DNA of 64,000 nucleotides from Methanobrevibacter millerae (GTDB taxonomy: Archaea; Methanobacteriota; Methanobacteria; Methanobacteriales; Methanobacteriaceae): positions 62,001-126,000 of the forward strand of contig NZ_CP011266.1 in the NCBI RefSeq assembly GCF_001477655.1. The letters are read 5' to 3'. The notes under the pieces were generated by a model. That model saw only the letters and a program-made list of their open reading frames with translations. It did no database searches and was not told the DNA's origin. Both the position numbers and the translations under genes were made by a program. The number at the start of each line of letters is the position of its first letter. The first letter of the stretch is position 1. Positions 26,980 through 33,663 of this stretch are shown in pieces.

Positions 26980-28803
26980 ATGAGAATACTATTAATTCAT
27001 TCTGATTATTTAAATTATAATGTAAAAAAGAAAACACCTGTGGCTGAAGAAATCGAAGAAGCCAAACATAACGGTTCTTTTGATGATTCTTTAGTAGTAT
27101 TCACAGCTGTTGAAAAAGAAGACGAAGATAATCCTCAAGGAATTGTTAAAAACTTAGTCAAAGAAGTTTTAAAAACTAATGAACAAGTTAAAGCAGAAAA
27201 TATTGTTTTATATCCATATGCTCATTTATCTTCTTCATTAAGCTCACCAAAAGTGGCAGTTGAGATTTTAAAAGATGCTGAAGAAGCACTTCTGGCTGAA
27301 GATTTAAATGTTCAAAGAGTACCGTTCGGATGGTATAAGGCATTTGAAATATCCTGTAAAGGTCACCCATTAAGTGAACTTTCAAGAACTATCACTGCAG
27401 ATTCAGAAGAAGAAAAAATAGAAAGAAAACCTTCTAAATGGCAAATTCTTGAAGGAAATGAAATAACTGAAATTGAAGATTTTAAATTTGACAATAAGGC
27501 CTTCAAACAGCTTGTCGATTATGAATTAGGTCAAGGTGCATCTGATGAAGGAGAACCTCCTCATGTCAAATTAATGAGAGAAAAAGAAATCTGTGATTAT
27601 GAACCTGCATCCGATGTAGGTAACCTCCGCTGGTATCCAAAAGGAAAATTAATCAGAGATTTATTAGATGATTATGTTTATGATTTGGTAGTTGATCGTG
27701 GCGCAATGCCTGTTGAAACTCCAATCTTTTATGATTTGGACAACCAGGCAATTTACGAACATGCCTACAAATTCGGTGAAAGACAATACAGAACTGACAC
27801 CAAAAAGAATTTAATGTTAAGATTTGCAGCATGTTTCGGTGCATTCAGATTAATGAGCGATTCATTCTTAACCTGGAAAAATTTACCAGCTAAAATCTTT
27901 GAATTAACACATTACAGTTTCAGATATGAGAAAAAAGGTGAAGTTGTAGGTCTTAAAAGATTAAGAGCATTCACCATGCCTGATTTCCACTCTTTCTGTG
28001 CTGATGTACCATCATCCTTGGAAGAGTTTGCAGCCCAAACTGACATGTGTCTACAGACTGGTAAAGACTTGAACCTAGACTTTGAAGTAATCTTCAGAGC
28101 AACCCAGGACTTCTTTGATGAAAATAAGGAATGGATGTATGAAATCGCATCTAAATTCAACAAACCAATTCTTTTAGAAGTATTGCCTGAAAGACATCAT
28201 TACTGGGTTTGTAAAATCGATTTAGCAAATATTGACTACTTAGGTCGTCCGATTGAAAACCCTACAGTTCAAATCGATGTTGAAAGTGGAAAAAGATTTG
28301 ATGTTGAATACTTAGGTGAAGACGGCAAACAGCACAACCCAACAATCTTGCACTGTTCACCTACAGGAAGTATTGAAAGAGTCTTATGTGCAATGCTTGA
28401 AAAGACAGCTATTGAGTTAAATGAAAAATCTCCAATGTTGCCAACCTGGTTAAGCCCGATTCAAGCAAGAATAATAACTGTTGGAGAAGCACATGAAGAG
28501 TTTGCAGAAGAAATTTACGAAAAAATCAATGCTTCAAACATCCGTGTAGATATTGATGACCGTGACGAAAGTGTCGGTAAAAAAATCAGAAACGCATCCA
28601 AAGAATGGATACCTTATATATTTGTTATCGGTGATAAGGAAGTTGAATCCGGTAAATTCCAGGTTACTGTTCGTGAAACCGGAGAAAAAGTGGACATGGA
28701 TGTTGATGAATTAATATCTGAAATTTCAGACAAAAATAAAGGAATGCCTTTCAGAAGATTACCTTTACCAAAGGATATCTCAAAACGCATTAACTTCCAA
28801 TAA
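26980..28803 (+). CDS. thrS: Threonyl-tRNA synthetase, archaeal type
   Basis: It charges tRNA-Thr. The 607-residue protein has the archaeal N-terminal editing domain (residues 1-145, related to D-aminoacyl-tRNA deacylase; [13 protein letters not shown]) in place of the bacterial TGS/SAD domains. The class II core (about 200-500) shows motif 2 in [20 protein letters not shown] and motif 3 in [16 protein letters not shown]. The C-terminal anticodon-binding domain is at 500-607. A GGTGGTC site precedes ATG 26980. The promoter region contains several TATA-like runs (TTTATATAA around 26930). It is followed by fae-hps after a short gap. Confidence 0.96.
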   Translation: MRILLIHSDYLNYNVKKKTPVAEEIEEAKHNGSFDDSLVVFTAVEKEDEDNPQGIVKNLVKEVLKTNEQVKAENIVLYPYAHLSSSLSSPKVAVEILKDAEEALLAEDLNVQRVPFGWYKAFEISCKGHPLSELSRTITADSEEEKIERKPSKWQILEGNEITEIEDFKFDNKAFKQLVDYELGQGASDEGEPPHVKLMREKEICDYEPASDVGNLRWYPKGKLIRDLLDDYVYDLVVDRGAMPVETPIFYDLDNQAIYEHAYKFGERQYRTDTKKNLMLRFAACFGAFRLMSDSFLTWKNLPAKIFELTHYSFRYEKKGEVVGLKRLRAFTMPDFHSFCADVPSSLEEFAAQTDMCLQTGKDLNLDFEVIFRATQDFFDENKEWMYEIASKFNKPILLEVLPERHHYWVCKIDLANIDYLGRPIENPTVQIDVESGKRFDVEYLGEDGKQHNPTILHCSPTGSIERVLCAMLEKTAIELNEKSPMLPTWLSPIQARIITVGEAHEEFAEEIYEKINASNIRVDIDDRDESVGKKIRNASKEWIPYIFVIGDKEVESGKFQVTVRETGEKVDMDVDELISEISDKNKGMPFRRLPLPKDISKRINFQ

Positions 28804-28860
28804 TTATATTTACAAATAAAAATAAATTATAAAGTGTTATTATATAACGGAGGAAATTTA

Positions 28861-30096
28861 ATGGACCCAATGTATAGAATAGGAGAAGCTCTTATTGGAG
28901 ACGGCCCTGAATTAGCACACATTGATTTATTAATTGGTGACAAATTCGGCCCTGTTGGTCAAGCTTTCGCTAATGGATTATCCAATCTCTCAGTTGGACA
29001 CACTCCATTAACCAGTGTAATCAGACCAAACTTAATGACAAAACCAGCAACTTTAATTATTCCTAAAGTAACTGTTGGTGATTTAGACGCTGCTAGTAAA
29101 ATATTTGGACCTGCACAAACTGCTGTTGCAAGAGCAGTAGCTGATGCGGTAGAAGACGGTTACATACCAAAAGATATTGTTGAAGATATTGTAATTAACG
29201 TTAGTGTTTTCATTGACCCTTCAGCAGAAGATTACAGAAAAATCTATCAATATAACTATGGAGCTACCAAATTGGCTATTAGAAGAGCTATGGAAGGATA
29301 CCCTTCAATTGATAAAGTTCTCGCAGAAAAAGACCGTGGAACTCACCCAATTATGGGATTCAGAGTACAAAAACTTTGGTCTCCACCTTACTTGCAAGTT
29401 GCTCTTGACTTAGACAGTAAAGAAGCAATGGCTAAAATCCTCAATGATTTACCTGATAAAGAAAGAGTACTTATTGAAGCAGGTACACCACTCGTTAAAA
29501 AATTCGGTGTCGGTGTAGTTGAAGATATCAGAGCACTTCGTCCTTCTGCATTCATCATTGCTGATTTAAAAACTTTAGATGTTGGACGTGTAGAAATTAA
29601 AATGGCAGCTGATGCAACCGCTGATGCAGTAGCTATTTCCGGTTTAGGTACTATTGAATCAATCAAGAAAGCTATTCATGAAACCCAAAAACAAGGTATC
29701 TATGCTATCTTGGACATGATGAATGTAGCTGACTTTGAAGAAAAATTATCACAATTGCCTGATGATTTAAAACCTGATATAGTATTATTACACAGAAACG
29801 TCGATCTTGAAACTTACAAAGCTGAAAAAGGTGAAGATGTAAGTGAAATGACCGAATGGGGTAACATCAAAAAGATTAAAGAAATCCTTGGCGGTGGCTT
29901 AATTGCAGTAGCTGGAGGAATCACTCCTGACAATGTAGAAGAAGCTATCGATAAAGGTGCTGATGTAATTATTGCAGGTAGATACATTATCGGTTCAAGA
30001 GATGTCAGAAGATCTGCTCAAGACTTCTTAGCACACTTCCCACCTGATCCTGATAATATGAGACTTGCAATGGATGAAGACGAACAAGTAAATTAG
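28861..30096 (+). CDS. fae-hps: Bifunctional formaldehyde-activating enzyme / 3-hexulose-6-phosphate synthase
   Basis: The N-terminal half (residues 1-165) is Fae, which couples formaldehyde to tetrahydromethanopterin; the reactive His20 is in [18 protein letters not shown]. The C-terminal half (about 175-411) is Hps, a TIM-barrel enzyme that in archaea runs toward ribulose-5-phosphate from hexulose-6-phosphate, releasing formaldehyde that Fae captures ([38 protein letters not shown]). This fusion is the archaeal route to pentose phosphates in organisms without transketolase-based supply. ATG 28861 has GGAGG eight bases upstream and gives the family start [11 protein letters not shown]; the in-frame TTG 28834 is rejected. 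Confidence 0.95.
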   Translation: MDPMYRIGEALIGDGPELAHIDLLIGDKFGPVGQAFANGLSNLSVGHTPLTSVIRPNLMTKPATLIIPKVTVGDLDAASKIFGPAQTAVARAVADAVEDGYIPKDIVEDIVINVSVFIDPSAEDYRKIYQYNYGATKLAIRRAMEGYPSIDKVLAEKDRGTHPIMGFRVQKLWSPPYLQVALDLDSKEAMAKILNDLPDKERVLIEAGTPLVKKFGVGVVEDIRALRPSAFIIADLKTLDVGRVEIKMAADATADAVAISGLGTIESIKKAIHETQKQGIYAILDMMNVADFEEKLSQLPDDLKPDIVLLHRNVDLETYKAEKGEDVSEMTEWGNIKKIKEILGGGLIAVAGGITPDNVEEAIDKGADVIIAGRYIIGSRDVRRSAQDFLAHFPPDPDNMRLAMDEDEQVN

Positions 30097-30144
30097 ATTT
30101 ATTTCTAATTTATTTTCTATTTTTTTTAAAAAAGAGGTATTTTT

Positions 30145-30423
30145 ATGGGTTTTTGTAATTCTTGCGGCAGACCAATCGTAAAAGAAGATTATGGTACTAA
30201 TGAGGATGGAAGTTTAAATCCTGAATTTTGTAAAGACTGCTTTCAGGATGGAAAATACACCGAGCCGGATATAACATTGACTGAAATGATTGTTCGCAAA
30301 TCAAAAGAGATGATGGAAAAAAATCCAAGATTGCCAGAAACTACAGCAACAGGTATCACCACAACATTCATACCTGGACTTAAAAGATGGAATCCTGAAT
30401 TTAAGGATGATTATCAATTTTAG
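30145..30423 (+). CDS. Putative zinc-ribbon domain protein (zf-ribbon_2 type)
   Basis: This 92-residue protein opens with FCNSCGRPIVKEDYGTNEDG and continues SLNPEFCKDCFQDGKYTEPD, the spaced CxxC...CxxC pattern of a small zinc-binding family found across bacteria and archaea. The C-terminal half is helical and ends in a Trp/Phe-containing tail. Similar domains are often annotated as putative zinc ribbon without known function. An AGAGGT site precedes ATG 30145. Its stop overlaps the convergent coiled-coil gene by four bases (TTAG). Confidence 0.75.
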   Translation: MGFCNSCGRPIVKEDYGTNEDGSLNPEFCKDCFQDGKYTEPDITLTEMIVRKSKEMMEKNPRLPETTATGITTTFIPGLKRWNPEFKDDYQF

Positions 30424-31268
30424 ATTTCTTTATTTAACATAAATTCTTTAACTTTACTTGCAATGTATTCATCGCGAGTTCTTGTTGTTTTTAATTTATA
30501 TAATTCTTCTTCTAAATCGTTGTATTTATCAACTAAATCGTTATAATCAAGACGTAAGTCGTCATAATCTTTTTCTAGGCTTTCGTTGACCTCATACATT
30601 TCTGCATATGAAGTCTTTGTATTGAGATTTTCCTGTTTGAGCTGATCATATTTGGAAGTAACATTATCATAGCTGCTTTTTATATCGGCATGCTCTTCTC
30701 TTAAAGTGGAACATTTGGTTTTCAGGTTTTTATTTTCTTCTTTAATACTTGAATATTTGGTTTTCAGGTTTTCATTTTCTATTTTCATATTCACGTATTT
30801 ATTTTTAAGATTTTCATTTTCTTCAATTAATCTAGAGTGTTTTGTTTTGATTTTATCGTTTTCTTCTTTTAGAATAGTCATTGTGTTTTGTTTTGATTCT
30901 TGGTTAATAGCTTCTAAATTGTTGATTTCATCTTCTTTAGCGTGAAGCTCTTCTTTTAGCTCTTCAATTATTTTTTCATATTCTGAGGAATTATCATTAT
31001 TATTAATTAACTGTTCCAACTTTTCCACTTCCATCATATACAAGTAATTAGCTACTCTGTTTGCATGCAACTCTTCTTCCAGATTATTGAATTCTTCAAT
31101 TTCAGACTGAGGAATTATTAAAACATTTTCTTTATTAGAATAGATGTCTTCATTTTTCGGCACTGTAATTTGAATTTGTTCAGTAGTATATTTCTTTTTT
31201 TCACCAGTTTTTAAAGTTCTGTGATACTCCCTTGAATATTTTTTTACAACACCATGTCCTATTTTCAT
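30420..31268 (-). CDS. Coiled-coil protein of unknown function
   Basis: The 282-residue protein has an N-terminal globular part of about 70 residues (MKIGHGVVKKYSREYHRTLK start, basic, then TTEQIQITVPKN and ENVLIIPQSE, beta-rich) followed by a nearly continuous coiled coil (about 72-265). The coil contains 14-residue repeats such as IENENLKTKYSSIK and EENKNLKTKCSTLR, seen also as a DNA-level repeat around 30720-30790. No transmembrane segment or signal peptide is present, so it is cytoplasmic. It may be a structural or DNA-associated scaffold; nothing in the sequence identifies its role. Confidence 0.65.
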   Translation of the reverse strand: MKIGHGVVKKYSREYHRTLKTGEKKKYTTEQIQITVPKNEDIYSNKENVLIIPQSEIEEFNNLEEELHANRVANYLYMMEVEKLEQLINNNDNSSEYEKIIEELKEELHAKEDEINNLEAINQESKQNTMTILKEENDKIKTKHSRLIEENENLKNKYVNMKIENENLKTKYSSIKEENKNLKTKCSTLREEHADIKSSYDNVTSKYDQLKQENLNTKTSYAEMYEVNESLEKDYDDLRLDYNDLVDKYNDLEEELYKLKTTRTRDEYIASKVKEFMLNKEI

Positions 31269-31414
31269 AAATATTTCCTCAAATAATTACTATTATATTA
31301 ACTTATGGAGTTTAGATATTATAAATATTGTGTATAATCCAGTGTTCAAATCATATTATTAGAAATTTTTAATTGCTTTGAAAAGCAATATATTATCATT
31401 TGGTCGTGGTTGAT

Positions 31415-31999
31415 ATGAAGATTTTTGGAATTTGTGGAAGTCCTAGGGTTAATACGACAGATTATGTGATTCGAAATGCTTTAGATAAATTAAAAAGTCA
31501 TGGTTTAGAAACGGTGTTGTTTTCATGTGCTGGAAAAACGATAAAACCGTGTATGCACTGTGATTATTGTCTAAAAAATAAAAAATGCATAATTGAAGAT
31601 GATATGCTTGATGTTTATGAAAATTTGCAGAATGCGGACGGCATTATTTTAGCTACTCCAGTTCAAAGCGGAGGCATTTCAAGCAATCTCTCAACAATCA
31701 TGGACAGAACACGAGCTCTTGAAGCAATTGATTATAATTTGCTTAGAGGAAAAATAGGCATGAGCATTGCTGTTGGAGGTGACAGAACCGGCGGACAGGA
31801 TTTCGCTCACTTAAAAAACATTACTTATTTCATGATTCATGGTATTATTCCGGTAAGTGGTGGTCCTTTCGGATCCAATCTGGGTGCTTCATTCTGGTCA
31901 AATGACAGTTTGGAAGATGTTAAAAAGGATGAATATGGGATGGAATCTCTCAATAGGGCATTGGTCGAATTTTCAAAGTTCTTAAAAAAGTATATTTAG
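31415..31999 (+). CDS. Iron-sulfur flavoprotein (flavodoxin-like NAD(P)H/FMN reductase family)
   Basis: The 194-residue protein has a flavodoxin-like fold start (MKIFGICGSPRVNTTDYVIR) with the FMN phosphate loop SPRxNTT, and the compact cysteine set CMHCDYCLKNKKC (about residues 46-58) that binds a 4Fe-4S cluster in archaeal iron-sulfur flavoproteins. ATPVQSGGISSNLSTIMDR and GGDRTGGQD are further family blocks. These proteins move electrons from ferredoxin and are linked to oxygen or peroxide defence in methanogens. ATG 31415 follows a GGTTGAT site, so the upstream in-frame GTG codons are not used. A terminator hairpin follows. Confidence 0.88.
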   Translation: MKIFGICGSPRVNTTDYVIRNALDKLKSHGLETVLFSCAGKTIKPCMHCDYCLKNKKCIIEDDMLDVYENLQNADGIILATPVQSGGISSNLSTIMDRTRALEAIDYNLLRGKIGMSIAVGGDRTGGQDFAHLKNITYFMIHGIIPVSGGPFGSNLGASFWSNDSLEDVKKDEYGMESLNRALVEFSKFLKKYI

Positions 32000-32024
32000 G
32001 TAAAAACCTAAATCACTTTTTTTT
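31995..32024 (+). terminator. Terminator after the iron-sulfur flavoprotein gene
   Basis: TTTAGGT (31995-32001) pairs with ACCTAAA (32006-32012) around four A residues, followed by TCAC and a T-run from 32017. It includes the stop codon of the gene and touches the end of the convergent gene. Confidence 0.65.
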
Positions 32025-32492
32025 CATTATTAAAACACCACATCCTACACCAATGATTATTCCGATAACTGCTCCAATAACTAGTGGCAGTCCAAAACTA
32101 TTTCCGTTTTGGGGATTTTCTGTCGGTGTATTCATAACCTGGTTTAATCCTTGCAATATCGTGTCATTATTAACGTCTTTGATAACAATGATCCTATTTG
32201 ATAAATCCTGATGATTTTTTAAGAATTCATCTCCGGTATCCTGATATGCTACAAGCAGTATTCTTTTATTTGTATTGTTAATGCTGTGTTCCAGGATGTG
32301 TGCTACTTCATCCTGTGATGTGAATTTATAAACACTGATATTTTTTCCATTTGCATCAGCTATATCCTTTACGAGTTGTCCATTCGTGTCATTTGCAATA
32401 ACCATTGTATCTGCAGTAACATCAACTCCATGAGCAGATACTGCAGTTATTGCTAGAATGGATACTAATAATAAAATTAATATTTTTTTCAT
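32013..32492 (-). CDS. Small anchored ectoprotein downstream of cbiM (possible CbiN-like role)
   Basis: The 159-residue protein has a signal peptide (1-20, ending AVSA), an alpha/beta ectodomain of about 100 residues (VIANDTNGQLVKDIAD, KRILLVAYQDTG, NRIIVIKDVNND), a polar linker and a C-terminal membrane helix (about 132-155, LVIGAVIGIIIGVGCGVLI) with a KKK stop. Predicted cleavage leaves His as the first mature residue (HGVDV). Layout resembles CbiN/NikN-type accessory subunits of Co/Ni transporters only in topology; it is longer and not clearly homologous. The AGGTGAT site overlaps the cbiM stop (TAGGTGATTAAATG), so it is coupled to cbiM. Confidence 0.6.
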   Translation of the reverse strand: MKKILILLLVSILAITAVSAHGVDVTADTMVIANDTNGQLVKDIADANGKNISVYKFTSQDEVAHILEHSINNTNKRILLVAYQDTGDEFLKNHQDLSNRIIVIKDVNNDTILQGLNQVMNTPTENPQNGNSFGLPLVIGAVIGIIIGVGCGVLIMKKK

Positions 32493-32500
32493 TTAATCAC

Positions 32501-33124
32501 CTATATTTTATTTATCTCCATTATTTCGGGTTTTATTTTTTTAATTGCAGTAATAATTATTATATTTGCAAATCCTTCTATTATTGATATGAATAAGTAG
32601 AATGGAACTAAAGTTGCAAGCAAAACATCAAAATTCATTGCACCGGATATTATTAAAATTGCCACTTGTCCAAAAGTCGCCGCCATGATTCCTATTATTG
32701 TTGAGGCGAAAATTGCAACTTTTTTGTTTATGTCTTCGAATAATTTATAGAATCCATAAGTTACAAAAGACAGTATAAATCCCATTACTAGGAAGTTTGC
32801 TCCAAGAATGGTTATTCCCCCCATATTAAGCATCAATGACTGCATTATCAGACTTAAAAACGAAACTATGTTTGATGAATTCGGTCCAAGCATGATTGCT
32901 ATAAGAGGTATTAAGAAAAAGTGTATAGGAACTCCTAATGGTGATGGGATGGATAAGGATGTTACTGTAATTGTAAATACGCTAAAAATAGCAATAGATA
33001 TAATCCTTTTTTCTTTATTTTCATCTTTAGAAAATTTATAAAGGAATATTGATATTATTATTAGGGTTAATATCCAGTATATTATCGCTTGATTCAGTGG
33101 AACTATTCCATCAGGTAAATGCAT
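32501..33124 (-). CDS. cbiM: CbiM-like cobalt/nickel transport permease
   Basis: This 207-residue membrane protein begins MHLPDGIVPL, the CbiM/NikM signature in which the N-terminal Met-His pair enters the membrane and binds Co2+ or Ni2+. About six helices follow, with SIPSPLGVPIHFFLIPLIAIMLGPN and NMGGITILGANFLVMGF matching conserved loops of the family. CbiM is the substrate-specific part of an energy-coupling-factor transporter. The energising CbiQ and CbiO subunits are not in the window. AGGTGAT lies three bases before ATG 33124, and a TATA run (TTTTTATAAAA, about 33174-33184) is upstream. Ni or Co is likely, since F430 and cobamides need both. Confidence 0.82.
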   Translation of the reverse strand: MHLPDGIVPLNQAIIYWILTLIIISIFLYKFSKDENKEKRIISIAIFSVFTITVTSLSIPSPLGVPIHFFLIPLIAIMLGPNSSNIVSFLSLIMQSLMLNMGGITILGANFLVMGFILSFVTYGFYKLFEDINKKVAIFASTIIGIMAATFGQVAILIISGAMNFDVLLATLVPFYLFISIIEGFANIIIITAIKKIKPEIMEINKI

Positions 33125-33334
33125 AAAATCACCTATATTACTATTATTTATTATTTTATTTATTGTATATTAATTTTTATAAAAAAAGTATTATTTAAAT
33201 TTTTTTCTTTATTTTCTTTTTTTTCCAATAAAATTATTTAATTTTATTTAATTTTTTAAAATTCTTTTTTTTCAATATTTGTATGTCTTATAATTTTATC
33301 ATTGTCATTGTAGTTTAAATATAACATTGTTAAT

Positions 33335-33343
33335 AGTATTACT
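33335..33343. promoter_or_regulatory. AGTATTACT element, copy 1
   Basis: A 9-base near-palindrome in the cbiM/FmdE control region, repeated exactly at 33514 (complement) and 33567. Possible regulator half-site or operator. Confidence 0.35.
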
Positions 33344-33513
33344 TATTTTTTTTATCTCATTTTTATCTTTATTTTTTATTATTTTAATTATTTTTATTTA
33401 ATTTTTCATTTTATTGTTATTATATATTTAATTATTGAAATTAATTATTTAATATTTTTATTTTTTTATTTATTTGGATTTTATTCATTTTACTGTTTGT
33501 CGATTTTGAAAAA

Positions 33514-33522
33514 AGTAATACT
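33514..33522. promoter_or_regulatory. AGTAATACT element, copy 2
   Basis: Reverse-complement copy of the 9-base element, set within a longer hairpin (AAAAAGTA with TACTTTTT). Confidence 0.35.
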
Positions 33523-33566
33523 TTTTTTAATTTTTTATTAAGTTATGTAATAATTAGATTTATATT

Positions 33567-33582
33567 AGTATTACTATAAATC
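33567..33582 (+). promoter_or_regulatory. AGTATTACT element, copy 3, overlapping the TATA box of the FmdE gene
   Basis: AGTATTACT (33567-33575) is directly followed by TATAAATC. A protein bound here would cover the BRE/TATA position about 80 bases before the start codon. Confidence 0.4.
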
Positions 33583-33663
33583 TTACTTTGTATTATGTTT
33601 AATAATTTTTAGACAGAATACGACTTTAAAAAAAATTTATAAATTTATTGGGGAGGCTAAATT

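Larger units (their letters stand above)
33125..33663. promoter_or_regulatory. 539-base divergent control region between cbiM and the FmdE-domain gene
   Basis: No gene is seen. The region is extremely AT-rich with a strong excess of T on the plus strand. It contains three exact copies of a 9-base near-palindrome, AGTATTACT or its complement AGTAATACT, at 33335-33343, 33514-33522 and 33567-33575, and an 8/9 match at 33187-33195. The copy at 33567 abuts the TATA-like CTATAAAT (about 33574-33581) facing the FmdE gene; the near copy at 33187 abuts the TATA run of cbiM. A hairpin AAAAAGTA...TACTTTTT also lies over the middle copy. Confidence 0.5.

Noticed and set aside
33125-33660. AT-rich 539-base region as a replication origin
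   Set aside because: No Orc1/Cdc6 gene nearby and no origin-recognition-box type repeats were seen; position between divergent genes explains it better.
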